Source: a virus. From it: a stretch of 35,687 nucleotides of DNA. Shown piece by piece: positions 27,116 through 34,951 of this stretch. The position numbers and the translations under genes were made by a program. How positions within the stretch are numbered: the first letter of the stretch is position 1; the number at the start of each line of letters is the position of its first letter. The notes beneath the pieces were generated by a model. That model searched no databases. It saw only the letters and a program-made list of their open reading frames with translations, and was not told the DNA's origin. Location of the stretch: IMG/VR virus record IMGVR_UViG_3300021963_000361, positions 1 through 35,687 of that record; one strand, given 5' to 3'.

Positions 27116-27283
27116 TTATAAATCATTAGAAATATTTTCATCATCCTTTCAGAGTTCCTTAATAGCAAAGTCGAGAGCGTCATCAATGTCGCCAAACTCA
27201 GGCATAGGATAGAGACTATAGTCGTCTCAATGCCTATAATCCTGATATGCTTGGATTATTTGGGAGGCTTGTAATTTATTCAT
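27116..27283 (-). CDS. Hypothetical protein (55 aa)
   Basis: ATG 27283 to TAA 27116-27118, two in-frame TGA codons. Tyr/Asp/Pro-containing small acidic protein (IIQAYQDYRHGDDYSLYPMP) with a helix (FGDIDDALDFAIKELGKD). It starts the segment downstream of the hairpin at 27381-27431. The 190-bp gap upstream (27284-27476) has no gene on either strand. Function unknown. Confidence 0.68.
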
Positions 27284-27380
27284 TTGAATTTTTTATAAAA
27301 ATATGTATATTGATTACTCAATGTGAGTCGGGAGAAATGCAAAATCAGAGCAATCTGTTTTCTTCTATTAGCATATTGAT

Positions 27381-27431
27381 AGATATAGTCTTAGTTGGTT
27401 AGCTCTAACGAATAGGACTATATCTTTTTTT
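27381..27431 (+). terminator. Strong hairpin with T-run on the strand opposite the genes
   Basis: AGATATAGTC (27381-27390) pairs perfectly with GACTATATCT (27416-27425), followed by seven T (27425-27431). The loop has a further GTTAG/CTAAC stem. As a terminator it would act rightward, although all genes here run leftward. On the leftward transcript it is a hairpin with an A-run before it and no U-run after it. It may end an antisense RNA or be an mRNA processing site. Confidence 0.55.
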
Positions 27432-27476
27432 GAGATTAGGAAGGAATGGCAGACCACCCTTGTAAGAGTGTCCTCA

Positions 27477-27674
27477 CTAATCACTAGAAAAAAAATTATC
27501 AATCTCTCGTTCGGTACACATCTTAATTTGTTCTTTAGAGAAACTCATAACAGATGTACCATATACTGCATAATAAGTATCGACTCATCAGAAGGGTACG
27601 CCTATGCAAACTATAGTTGTATAGAATGTAGTATCACCAATCTGTAACTTAACCTTATCTCATACTTTGAACAT
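27477..27674 (-). CDS. Hypothetical small beta-barrel protein (65 aa)
   Basis: ATG 27674 to TAG 27477-27479, three in-frame TGA codons. MFKVGDKVKLQIGDTTFYTT and AVYGTSVMSFSKEQIKMCTE alternate as strands of an SH3- or KOW-like barrel with the common K-V-G-D-K-V start. It belongs to a set of short K-x-G-D-x-V proteins in this operon (26921, 27477, 27686, 30801). Function unknown; such proteins often modulate host factors. Confidence 0.72.
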
Positions 27675-27685
27675 ACTATGATTGT

Positions 27686-27754
27686 TTAATAATTGTTCTT
27701 GCCTCCGTGGCGTACACGGTCTCACTTGGTGAGTTGGTAATATTTTATTGGCAT
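27686..27754 (-). CDS. 22-residue frame sharing LTKGDxVRHG with 26921-27112
   Basis: ATG 27754 to TAA 27686-27688, one in-frame TGA. MPIKYYQLTKGDRVRHGGKN matches the start of the 63-residue protein (PIKWYNLTKGDKVRHGDE). It is either a truncated duplicate that is still translated or a degenerate copy. Its placement without gaps between two genes supports expression. Function unknown. Confidence 0.4.
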
Positions 27755-27755
27755 A

Positions 27756-27878
27756 CTATAGAAATGGATTAGAGAATATATTTCATTTATAGGAAGTATA
27801 AACGATAATTTTTACTTCTTTCTTTGATTCAATCAGTTTTATTTGTTCTTCTAGCGTGAGAGAGTCATAGTCTTGCAT
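27756..27878 (-). CDS. Small hypothetical protein (40 aa)
   Basis: ATG 27878 to TAG 27756-27758, one in-frame TGA. A leucine/glutamate helix (LTLEEQIKLIESKKEV) followed by a strand (KIIVYTSYKGNIFSNPFL). One base separates it from the next start and two bases from the preceding stop, so it is clearly part of the operon. No family recognised. Confidence 0.6.
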
Positions 27879-27880
27879 AT

Positions 27881-28435
27881 CTATCTATGCTTATGAATTA
27901 AAAGCAAATCTTCCTGACAGTCTTCTATAAATTTCTTTGCATTATCTGTAGAGTTAATGTGTCAGTAAGGTGAGTATTGAATATATGTGTCATAAGCTTC
28001 TATCAAAAATCAAGTTCATATCTTATACATTACAGTCGACTTTTTAATACCATCATTCATAATATCTTCACTACTCAACAACATATCTCTCTCAACTAAA
28101 TATCGCTTACACCTCGTGATTGCTTGCATAAGTTTGAATTGCTTTTCAGCTTCCTCTTTTGTTTTGAAGAACAATCAAGCTGAGATAGGTAATTCATCAA
28201 TTGAATAACAATCATTTCTCTGATAGTATCAATCTAGACAAAAGTATGATTCTCACTCCTTTGGCTCCCACCACTTTGACTCTTTGATAGGCTCGAAGAA
28301 GTCATTGTTTGTTCAGAAGCATCGAACAAATAGTTCAATATCAGCTTCCTCTTTTGTCACTGGGTCTTCTGTGGTACTATCATAAATTGTTCCTACCTCT
28401 ATTCAAGGCAACGGTTTCAAAAGCTTGTATTTCAT
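27881..28435 (-). CDS. Hypothetical protein (184 aa)
   Basis: ATG 28435 to TAG 27881-27883, eight in-frame TGA codons. The N-terminal KLLKPLPGIEVGTIYD and the later FFEPIKESKWWEPKEGESYF (about residues 47-66) and YSIDELPISAGLFFKTKEEA follow a layout common in uncharacterised phage proteins: short beta domain, then W-x-P-x-x-G-E-x-Y-[WF], then a helix with x-F-K-T-x-E-E-A. The C-terminal half is helical with charged residues. Function unknown. Confidence 0.78.
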
Positions 28436-28439
28436 AAAA

Positions 28440-28679
28440 TTATTTTTCAGTAAATAAATCGAATATCATTTCTTTTGCTTTCTTTTCTCCATATCTCTGT
28501 GAGAGAAAGGTAACATATTCTAGCATCATCCTCATAATATTATCAGAAATAACGGATTGCTCCAGTGGGTACTTGAATTTTATATTACAGAGTTCACAGG
28601 CATAAATATTATTCATATTGATTGTAATACCAGCTGACTCTCACATAAACCTATGACAACATTCTCTACAATAATGCAT
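28440..28679 (-). CDS. Small zinc-finger-like protein (79 aa)
   Basis: ATG 28679 to TAA 28440-28442, one in-frame TGA (RFMGESAG). Two cysteine pairs, YCRECCHRF (residues 3-11) and ACELCNIKF (28-36), make a four-Cys zinc site, followed by a helical C-terminus (MMLEYVTFLSQRYGEKKAKE). It may bind nucleic acid. It lies 4 bp before the 184-residue gene. Its start overlaps the end of the questionable frame at 28666. Confidence 0.72.
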
Positions 28680-28848
28680 ATATTTTATTTATAAATAGTA
28701 ATAACTCTACACTCTCAATTCTCATAACTCGCTCACGTTCAATGATTGAAGTAGCAAAGTTTTTCTTGGTCTGATACTCAATGTGGTATGATAAAATATC
28801 ATAATAACATTCAGCTTCACATAAGTCAAACAACCCACATAAACACAA
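28666..28848 (-). CDS. Ambiguous small gene (frame uncertain)
   Basis: The frame from TTG 28848 to TAG 28666-28668 gives 60 aa that look like real protein (ECYYDILSYHIEYQTKKNFA, then SIIERERVMRIESVELLLFI), open upstream through KIGGQNGFEIL but without any ATG. A second frame has a normal start, ATG 28873 to TAA 28685-28687 (62 aa, nine TGA, hydrophobic N-terminus GNIVFMWVVGLMGSGMLLGY). Either it is a true gene with a non-ATG start, or the ATG frame is real and the other a shadow, or a frameshift joins them. I favour the charged frame on composition only. Confidence 0.4.
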   Translation of the reverse strand: MCLCGLFDLCEAECYYDILSYHIEYQTKKNFATSIIERERVMRIESVELLLFINKIYALL

Positions 28849-28892
28849 TATTTCAAATCCATTCTGTCATCATATCTTACTTGTTAGTAATA

Positions 28893-29069
28893 TTATTTTA
28901 TAGATATAGCTTTCTCAAGCTGTATTCAAAGTCGCTTGATATAGAGATAGTCGTTACTTGACTCAAAGTCTGCAGAATTTTGTAAGTGTAATACTTCGCC
29001 ATATAGCTCTGCGAGTTTGAGGACAAAATCATTTTGTCGCTCTAGAAATTGTTGGTGTGTAATACGCAT
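28893..29069 (-). CDS. Small hypothetical protein (58 aa)
   Basis: ATG 29069 to TAA 28893-28895, one in-frame TGA near the C-terminus. Helical throughout (HQQFLERQNDFVLKLAELYG; YLYIKRLGIQLEKAISIK). Start chosen at ATG 29069 because the upstream gene ends at 29071, one base away, and an AATAAATAAT leader precedes the ATG. A longer frame reaching 29168 would overlap that gene. No family recognised. Confidence 0.65.
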
Positions 29070-29070
29070 A

Positions 29071-29313
29071 TTATTTATTAGGAAATTCAGGAAGTGGCAT
29101 CCAGTACTTAACCTCTCAACTTCTATATCTTCACCATCATCCAAAGTTCTTATAGTCATAGCAATCAATATCTATGAACTCTGAAAATCAAAGATCGTTC
29201 AGTTCTCGAACAAATACAAGAACAGATGATACATCCATTGGTTGGTACATATAAGCATCATACCATTTAGGTATGGCATTGCGGTACATTTTTTCATAGT
29301 CTATTGCTCACAT
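29071..29313 (-). CDS. DUF551-like small protein (80 aa)
   Basis: ATG 29313 to TAA 29071-29073, six in-frame TGA codons, including TGA at residue 2 and GG-x-G runs. The C-terminus VKYWMPLPEFP (about 68-78) matches the DUF551 ending (typically V-T-H-W-M-P-L-P-E-P-P). The rest is acidic and aromatic (IDIDCYDYKNFGGWGRYRSG). DUF551 proteins are frequent in phages and of unknown function. Similarity rests on this one motif. Confidence 0.65.
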
Positions 29314-29317
29314 ATAC

Positions 29318-29773
29318 TTATTTCATTACAGCAGTATATTCTTTCCCATCAATCGTAACAGTAACTTCTTTTCAAGATAGTGTTGGTTCTTCATCGAATG
29401 CGGGTGAAAGACAATGGTGAGGAAAATAAAACCAATCTGATTGATCATCAGTCCAAACTCTATAGTAGCCATTGTGATAGCTATTAACTTCCATAACTTT
29501 TCAAACCATAGCTTCTTTTTCTTCAATGTTATTATGTGGATTCGACAACACAAGCACTTTATCGCCTTGCTTGTAAGGTGTAGGTATACGTTGGGTTACT
29601 TCTATTGTGCAGTCTTCAAATTCAAGATCATTATGATCTACATATCAATTCTTTATGTATGTAAATATGTCATCATAATATGAAGTTACTGTAATAGATA
29701 ATCAATTATCATAAGTGACCTTAACCCAATGTCCTGCATCGAGTATGCGTTTAACCTTTTCTATGTTTGTCAT
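29318..29773 (-). CDS. Hypothetical protein (151 aa)
   Basis: ATG 29773 to TAA 29318-29320, four in-frame TGA codons. Alternating strands and turns. Residues about 63-125 resemble a small beta-barrel (PYKQGDKVLVLSNPHNN, AMVGKVMEVNSYHNGYYRVW, DWFYFPHHCLSP) similar to phage proteins that begin K-x-G-D-K-V-x-V. The C-terminal GKEVTVTIDGKEYTAVMK is another hairpin. A rightward ORF and a 75-aa leftward ORF over the same bases are shadows. Function unknown. Confidence 0.78.
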
Positions 29774-29778
29774 ACAAA

Positions 29779-30042
29779 TTATTTATTAAGTAAATTAGTA
29801 AGGAATTTCATATGGCTATCTTCACTCGTGTCACCACAAAGAAGATAATCTATTGCGTGCGTATATGCATATGCTTTTTTGAGATAAAAGATTGCCTCAC
29901 GAAATGTTTGGATAGTCTCTTCATTAAAATTATTCGCCCATCATTCTTCATGATGAATACTATTTGTATCGATCTCTTTCTGAATACTATCAATCATATC
30001 TTTTAGATAATGATGTTGATAGTCAAAGTGTCATCAGGACAT
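29779..30042 (-). CDS. Hypothetical protein (87 aa)
   Basis: ATG 30042 to TAA 29779-29781, three in-frame TGA codons. His/Asp/Tyr-rich, mostly helical (DYQHHYLKDMIDSIQKEI; QTFREAIFYLKKAYAYTHAI). Several His residues (HHEEGW, YQHHYL) could bind metal. It overlaps nothing upstream except an adjoining stop (3 bp shared with the membrane protein gene end). No family recognised. Confidence 0.72.
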
Positions 30043-30043
30043 A

Positions 30044-30232
30044 CTACTTTTGATTAAGAATAATAATACACTCACCTCATTGCCAAGTTGTTCACGACTG
30101 TGATAGGCATTGTTGTAGCTCGCTTGAGTTGGCTATCTTATCAGATTGATAATGCCACATTAAATTACAGATAGAAAATCAAAATGAAAATGTAGCAAAA
30201 GCGATAGCAAATACAGCAAATCAATTATCCAT
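30044..30232 (-). CDS. Small membrane protein (62 aa)
   Basis: ATG 30232 to TAG 30044-30046, four in-frame TGA codons. One N-terminal membrane helix (GFAVFAIAFATFSFGFSICNL, residues about 4-24) followed by a polar exported or cytoplasmic tail with two Cys (LQQCLSQSGTTWQGGECIII). The pattern resembles small inner-membrane lysis or exclusion proteins. It may act with the cell-wall hydrolase at 31216. Function unknown. Confidence 0.65.
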
Positions 30233-30250
30233 ATAGTTAATCTTTAATAA

Positions 30251-30796
30251 TTAAAGTAGCCATTCAATTTCTGGATTTCAAGAATATGATTTATCCCAAA
30301 TATACCAAGCGTATGCAATAGTTCAAGAGTTCTTCGGCTCTGGCTCTCCATCTGGATACATAGTAACTCTCTTGCAAATAACATATACTTTTTTCAATGG
30401 GGTATTCTTAAAAAAATCATATCTATCTGCTGACTCTAGGAACTGTAATTTCAAAAGCATTATAACATTATCAGATAATTCTAAACTTTTTAATATAAAA
30501 TCTTTTGCACAAAAGTACGGTGGGTTAGTTATGATGGTATCATATTTATCATTACAGTTGAATATATCAATTCATTTCTCTCAATATACTCGTTCATCAG
30601 TTCTTATATCTTGTGACTTTACAGAATAACCATACTCTTCTAGAACTTTTGATATAGCTCACGAGCCACTTGCTGGCTCTAATATCGTTCACGATAGTGA
30701 AATGCTATCTAGAAGTTTCTTTATTACCCATTGTGGGGTTTGATAAAAATCAATTCAATCAGATTTTTTTCTACCAGAAATTGATATTCAATCCAT
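30251..30796 (-). CDS. SAM-dependent DNA methyltransferase
   Basis: ATG 30796 to TAA 30251-30253, 181 aa, nine in-frame TGA codons. Motif I is LEPASGSGAISKVL (residues 39-52) with the last Gly as TGA. Motif IV is TNPPYFCAKDF (90-100), the NPPY of N6-adenine/N4-cytosine methylases. DFYQTPQWVIKKLL (16-29) is the typical lead-in of phage class I methylases. KLQFLESADRY follows as in compact phage enzymes. It probably modifies phage DNA to resist host restriction. Only the core fold is present, with no recognisable target domain. It lies 5 bp after the gene upstream and 18 bp before the membrane protein gene. Confidence 0.85.
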
Positions 30797-30800
30797 ATAG

Positions 30801-31211
30801 TTATTCTTTAATAATAAGCGAATCCTTCTCTAACCCCAACTTCTCTTCAACCTCTGCGAGAGTGAGTTCTATTTTCTTGTAACGCCACTCATCATATTTG
30901 AGTATCTTCATTCACGTATCTACCAATAGTTTTCATTCATATGAGCATACGAACTTTACTAAAAACCAACTAGAAAGAACACCACGTTCAGTTTTATATC
31001 TAGCTTCGATCATTTCACCCTGCTTCGGCATTCCATCGTTGGCGAGTTGCTTAAGGTCGTCGAGAGTGTAGAATGTATCATTGTCAGTAATATAAGTAGA
31101 GAACTTTCATCAAAAATCAAATGATAGTCAAGGGTAATATGATCCAGTCCTAGTAACCTCCAAGTATATCTTGTCTCATTCTTTCAAGTGCGATAGTTTA
31201 TTTGTTGACAT
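30801..31211 (-). CDS. Hypothetical protein (136 aa)
   Basis: ATG 31211 to TAA 30801-30803, six in-frame TGA codons. The N-terminal half is beta-rich (HLKEGDKIYLEVTRTGSYYP; LSFDFGGKFSTYITDNDTFY). A central L-K-x-L-x-x-D segment follows, then a second strand region and a C-terminal helix (IELTLAEVEEKLGLEK). The start LSHLKEGDKIYLEV is of the E-G-D-K-[IV] type shared by other small proteins in this operon. It lies between the wall hydrolase and the methyltransferase. Function unknown. Confidence 0.78.
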
Positions 31212-31215
31212 AGTA

Positions 31216-32409
31216 TTATTGAAATGAATATTTAGATTTGTTTTTTAACCGTGCGTTGTAACCATGGAATGTACCACCAATTCATCCTGCTCGATCCATT
31301 GCTTCTATGTATCTCTCGTGACACCAATCAATCTTTTCTTTCCAAGTCGGGAGTGATTTGTAATAGGCGATTTTATCTTTATGCCAAAAAGAATTGTATT
31401 GGCAGTAACCGTAAGCATAGTCTCATACCTTTGGATGATTAACGTCTCAGATAGACTCACTATCCCATCGTGACTCTTGATCTATAGTTAGAATGAAGTC
31501 CATATCTTTCCACTTGTTCCAAGCGTAGTTGACACTATCAAGAACTTCTCCATCTCTGAGTAGTACCTCTTTCTTTTTTTCTCAACTAAGAAGCGAAATG
31601 AAATTATCTTTCGATCCATACCAATAAGTTAGACTCTCCTTATCAGACTTCGGTCACCATTCTCTGTGTGCTGATACGCTATCAGTCGGGAGTGAGTATC
31701 TCTTTTGAATATCACGTGTAAGTTCTACCATTGATTTGGTCTGCGCATCTGTTGGTTTATCATTCCCAACAAAAGCGATCTGAATAAGTCGGTGATTGTT
31801 ACTACTCCACTTATCTGCTGCTGCAATACATCGCTCGTCACGAGTGTTTGTTATCTCACCATTCTCCTTGATAACATAGTGATAGCCGATATGGTCGATA
31901 CCAAACTTTCATTCGTGTCATCGTTTGATTGCAGCAAGAGTAGAACCGACTGTATCCGTGTAGTGAAACTCAATACCTTCTACCTTACGATCTCGTACTC
32001 AGAGTTCACACTCTAGCGAAAGACTCCTATCTTCAGCGAGGTTTTGTGTTGTGTGTTCGGCAGCTCCTGAACTGGCAGGAGCAACCGTTCAAACAACTAC
32101 TGACCCGCTACCAAATTCTTTCTCAATCTCACTATCAATATCAATGAGTGGCTTGGTATCTTTCTCAAGACAAGAGAGTTTATAACGAGCTATCTCAATG
32201 GCGCTACCTTTATCAAGTGACTCTGTCTCACATACTGACTCTGCTATCTTATTATTCATTTCAATACGAGCATTCGTCTCTTTGAGTTGCTCGATCTTAT
32301 TCTGTTTCATCTCTTCTCTTGTTGGTGTGCCTGATCAATAAGCCATATATCCAAATGCTCAAATGATTATGAGAGCCATAATTAATAAGCCGATATTTTT
32401 ATGATTCAT
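31216..32409 (-). CDS. Membrane-anchored amidase / lysozyme-like fusion protein
   Basis: ATG 32409 to TAA 31216-31218, 397 aa, 11 in-frame TGA codons. Residues 5-25 are a membrane anchor (IGLLIMALIIIGAFGYMAYG). Residues 30-100 are a coiled coil. Residues 145-260 form an Amidase_2/PGRP domain: IEFHYTDTV (His149), IDHIGYHYVIKENGEI, LIQIAFVGNDKPT, SAHREWGPKSD (His248). Residues 300-397 resemble a lysozyme/lytic transglycosylase: FILTIDQESRWDSES (Glu312), YAYGYCQYNSFWH, then MDRAGGIGGTFHGYN. Two cutting activities on one tethered chain, expressed from the early leftward operon and separate from the late endolysin. Confidence 0.85.
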
Positions 32410-32426
32410 ATATTTATATTTTTGAA

Positions 32427-32876
32427 TTAAACATTTGTAACAAGTTCATCTTGCCTGTGATTCTCATATCACCGCATGAGTCTTAAGTCTGATTTCTTTG
32501 CTTTGAGTAGTGTATCCCTCTTATTTTTTGGATTATCAAGATATACAGTATCTCAATCAATCTTCTTAAGGACGAACTTAGCTCATCTAAACGACCACGA
32601 TAGGTGATAACACCTACCAATAACAGGATTTATTGGAGTTACAAAGTAGTCATCAAGTTGTACAGGTGTATATTTATTCTTTATCTCTCACGTTTGAGTT
32701 TTTCTAAACCACTCCCTTCTTTTATCTTTGATAAGGTTATCAATATATTGCTTTGTTCAAACATTGATTATATCTTCAAGAGAAGCCTGTATTCAAAATG
32801 ATTTAAGAACTCATAGCAAGCTTTCTGGGGTTCTAAACTTACGCATCAATGCTTTTTCTTGGTTATTGGTTATCAT
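32427..32876 (-). CDS. Hypothetical protein (149 aa)
   Basis: ATG 32876 to TAA 32427-32429, seven in-frame TGA codons. A helical first half (FRTPESLLGVLKSFGIQASL; QYIDNLIKDKRREWFRKTQT) and a beta-rich second half (RCYHLSWSFRGAKFVLKKID; TVYLDNPKNKRDTLLKAKKS). Basic overall, so nucleic-acid binding is possible. Not recognised. It lies 5 bp after the preceding gene and 18 bp before the hydrolase gene. Confidence 0.76.
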
Positions 32877-32880
32877 ATAT

Positions 32881-33045
32881 TTATATTAAAATATTAGATA
32901 GCCTATCAGTACACGTAACCCTATTTACTCCCTGTGCATACTCTCTGAATATTGCAAACACTATATCTCAAATCGTAACATTATCAGCGAGCTTTGTATC
33001 AAGACTACCACCGAGAGCGATATAGTTTCTTATAAGTTGTGTCAT
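32881..33045 (-). CDS. Hypothetical protein (54 aa)
   Basis: ATG 33045 to TAA 32881-32883, one in-frame TGA. Short mixed protein (LIRNYIALGGSLDTKLADNV; IVFAIFREYAQGVNRVTC). 36 bp separate it from the gene upstream. A 14-codon frame in the gap (33053-33097) is too short to call. No family recognised. Confidence 0.65.
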
Positions 33046-33081
33046 AAATGTTTTAGTTAATAGTATCTTCCATTTCCTCTA

Positions 33082-33219
33082 TTAGAATATCTGACATATG
33101 TTTGATATTACACGAGGTAGAAGCATAGCCATTGTAACCCAACCTGTAACTGTTAGTGTCTGCATAGCAAGCATCTGATACTGAGCTTGTTTGCGTGCCT
33201 TTAGTCTTTCAGTAATCAT
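33082..33219 (-). CDS. First gene of the main early operon (45 aa)
   Basis: ATG 33219 to TAA 33082-33084, no TGA. Basic helix (ERLKARKQAQYQMLAMQTLT) and hydrophobic C-terminus (VTGWVTMAMLLPRVI), possibly one membrane helix. It is the first ORF after the long structured leader (33220-33397), so its translation may be what that leader controls. It could also act as a leader peptide. No family recognised. Confidence 0.6.
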   Translation of the reverse strand: MITERLKARKQAQYQMLAMQTLTVTGWVTMAMLLPRVISNICQIF

Positions 33220-33397
33220 ATGCGGTGTCTGTAAAGGATATAAGTTGTCTGTAGCAGGTATGCAAGTGATAAGAAGAGAATGGCGGACGACTGCGATTGC
33301 AGGCTCTCCTCTTATCGAGAATGAGAAGATTAGCTACAGAAGCGAACTGATTGCGATAGCAACCCCGTATCTAATCTTTCTCAATTCCTTATCTTGC
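33220..33397 (-). promoter_or_regulatory. Long structured 5' leader of the early operon
   Basis: About 178 nt between the predicted start site and the first ATG hold several strong pairings: GATTAG (about 33379-33374) with CTAATC (about 33341-33336), TCTGTAGC (about 33347-33340) with GCTACAGA (about 33260-33253), and GATAAGAGGAG with CTCTTCTTATC (about 33320-33270). Small hairpins TTGC-TATC-GCAA and CTGC-AATC-GCAG lie inside. The long-range pairs would fold it into a multi-branched RNA. It could be a riboswitch, a regulatory sRNA or a stability element. I do not recognise a known class. Confidence 0.55.
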
Positions 33398-33403
33398 GTA
33401 GCA

Positions 33404-33432
33404 ATTATATTCTATAATATCTATTCTGTCAA
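33404..33432 (-). promoter_or_regulatory. Consensus promoter of the main early operon
   Basis: Minus-strand TTGACA (33432-33427), 17-bp spacer, TATAAT (33409-33404): a perfect sigma-70-type match, the best in the window. It lies just after the terminator that ends the upstream leftward genes. It has no phased heptamers, so it should be read directly by host polymerase. Confidence 0.85.
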
Positions 33433-33471
33433 AAGAAAATACAAAGAAAGAGAAAGAAATAATAAAGTAAA

Positions 33472-33497
33472 TAAAAAATCTAGTCTGGCACTAGATT
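33472..33497 (-). terminator. Rho-independent terminator ending the upstream leftward operon
   Basis: On the minus strand AATCTAG (33497-33491) / CTAGATT (33483-33477) with a 7-nt loop, then a T-run (33478-33473). It overlaps the TAA of the preceding gene. It separates the 35433-33496 gene group from the strong early promoter. Confidence 0.82.
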
Positions 33498-34041
33498 ACT
33501 TTGATTTTTTATCAAGCTTTTTATCTATATAAATTCTCATCATATCGAATAATTGCATACGTGCTTTCCAAGCATTGAGAGTTTTCTTTCACTCAATGGA
33601 ATCGAGCATATTATCTTGTACTTTTGGCTTGTCTAGGTCCTGCAATGGGAGTGGATAGCCACGATAGGAAATACATGGTATTCATCGCTCCGCCCATTCT
33701 TTTCACTTTTTGATAGTAGCCAAATAAATCTTATTCTTTTCATACCATTCTTTCTGATATGCTTTCTGATCGAATCCTGTAGGCTTTGGTCACATCTTCT
33801 CCCATTCGCTCCTAGGCTTGCGTGGCTTATTAGTTGTGTGCCATTTTACTCACGCCTTACGCCTTGTCTCTATACGGTTAGGATCGTTTGCTCGTTTCTT
33901 GTCCCAGCATGAAGTGCAAAGTCACTTTCATTTGTGTTTAAACGATACTCATAAGCACGCTATACAGTGGTCGTACCTGCAAGCCCACTTATACTTGCCT
34001 CATTGAATAAAAAGCGTACCAGTATGTCAAAATGCTTTCAT
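33496..34041 (-). CDS. Zinc-finger protein (181 aa), homing-endonuclease-associated type
   Basis: ATG 34041 to TAA 33496-33498, ten in-frame TGA codons. Residues 21-45 hold a four-Cys site: CRYDHCIACLGVSFKH then GLCTSCWDKK, the short zinc ribbon that precedes HNH or similar nuclease domains in phages. The rest is basic and Trp-rich (RSEWEKMGPKPTGFDQKAYQ, KEWYEKNKIYLATIKKGKEW) and contains YRGYPLPLQDLDKP. The neighbour at 34044 has PNDYPLPLSKNK, so the two may be related. I see no HNH catalytic triad. Likely DNA or RNA binding. Confidence 0.75.
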
Positions 34042-34043
34042 AT

Positions 34044-34241
34044 TTATAATTGTGTATTTTGTTTTGCCCACTTTCTCCACCATTGATAGTCTTTATTCTT
34101 CGATAATGGGAGTGGATAATCGTTTGGATACATTTTGTAATATTCTCGCTTTTCTGCCAAAAATTGTTTGGCTTCATCTGGAGTCATTTTTGGTTTTGCT
34201 CCTATCTTGATCCAAGAATTATGTTCAGAAAAGTAAAACAT
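34044..34241 (-). CDS. Hypothetical protein (65 aa)
   Basis: ATG 34241 to TAA 34044-34046, no TGA. Overlaps the upstream stop by one base (TAATG), which fixes the start (an upstream TTG frame would overlap more). Aromatic and basic (DEAKQFLAEKREYYKMYPND, SKNKDYQWWRKWAKQN). The x-YPLPLSK motif is shared with the zinc-finger protein downstream, suggesting partners or paralogous tails. Confidence 0.72.
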   Translation of the reverse strand: MFYFSEHNSWIKIGAKPKMTPDEAKQFLAEKREYYKMYPNDYPLPLSKNKDYQWWRKWAKQNTQL

Positions 34242-34732
34242 TAGTATTTTCAATAAGTATTTATAAGCGAATCCATATCAAGTTTGTCCTCTGTCGGAAG
34301 TACAAGTTCTCTCTCTGCAAAGAATTGATAAATATCATTAAGGTACTTTGTAAACCCTTTTACAGAAAGCTCTTTTGTGCTTCATTCGATATTCACATAG
34401 TTACGCTTTCAACCTATCTTTACGAGTTTACGCTTTGATAGGAATCTCATCTTCATGAGAGCGTGAATTGCATCTTTATTATTCCCTGTTATTTCTGATA
34501 CCACTTCCATCCATTTCCAATAGAGAGCATTTTGGAATACTGTACGCTTCACTTCTGGCTTTGGAATCAATCATTTCGCTTGGAGTAATGCAATCATTCT
34601 ATTACAAGCTTGTTGTAAGTCTTCTCACTCTGAACTAATGTTGTAAGAGTAGCGAATCAATACTTTGTTCATTCAAATCTGAATATCTGCAAAGTATGTT
34701 TGATTGTCTATTTTTATGAAGTTAGGAATCAT
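34241..34732 (-). CDS. NinB/Orf-like recombination protein
   Basis: ATG 34732 to TAA 34241-34243, 163 aa, eight in-frame TGA codons. Residues 62-82 (VKRTVFQNALYWKWMEVVSE) then ITGNNKDAIHALMKMRFLSK follow the NinB/YbcN pattern (N-Q-x-x-Y-W...G-x-x-x-E-x-x-H-x-x-L-K-x-x-F-L). The STKELSVKGFTKYLNDIYQF (about 127-146) with ELVLPTEDK matches its S-T-x-x-L-[ST]-x-x-x-F-x-x-Y-[IL]-x-x-I...LP tail. NinB (Orf) helps RecA-type recombination by binding SSB-coated DNA. The start at 34732 follows a TAG-T-ATG junction; an in-frame ATG at 34909 is possible but would overlap the upstream gene. Confidence 0.65.
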
Positions 34733-34733
34733 A

Positions 34734-34949
34734 CTAAGATATAGATACAGAATATGGTATTTTTCAGAATCAATATAGTGGATCTCAATTAAAGTTTTCT
34801 GCAACAATTGGAAGTTTTGAAATATTTTTGAGATATGAGTCTTTCTTGTCTTGAATTTCATTCATAGATTCTCATTCAATACATATAACGATTGAATTTC
34901 ATCTATCATTAGGAAACATTTTATATTTCATAAGATATTTTCTATACAT
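34734..34949 (-). CDS. Hypothetical protein (71 aa)
   Basis: ATG 34949 to TAG 34734-34736, five in-frame TGA codons. Basic N-terminus (MYRKYLMKYKMFPNDRG) then beta-rich and acidic region (NSIVICIEGESMNEIQ) and GDPLYGFGKIPYSVS. The junction TAG-T-ATG couples it to the NinB-like gene. A longer reading of that gene through this region is a competing frame; I prefer two genes because the junction matches others here. Family unknown. Confidence 0.65.
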
Positions 34950-34951
34950 AT

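Noticed and set aside
33053-33097. 14-codon leftward frame with ATG
   Set aside because: Too short and without distinctive sequence; it overlaps the end of the neighbouring gene.
33191-33532. Rightward ORF of 113 codons over the early promoter and leader
   Set aside because: It runs antisense to a consensus promoter, a terminator and a structured leader, has no ribosome-binding context, and its open frame follows from the AT-rich, stop-poor leader. No family seen.
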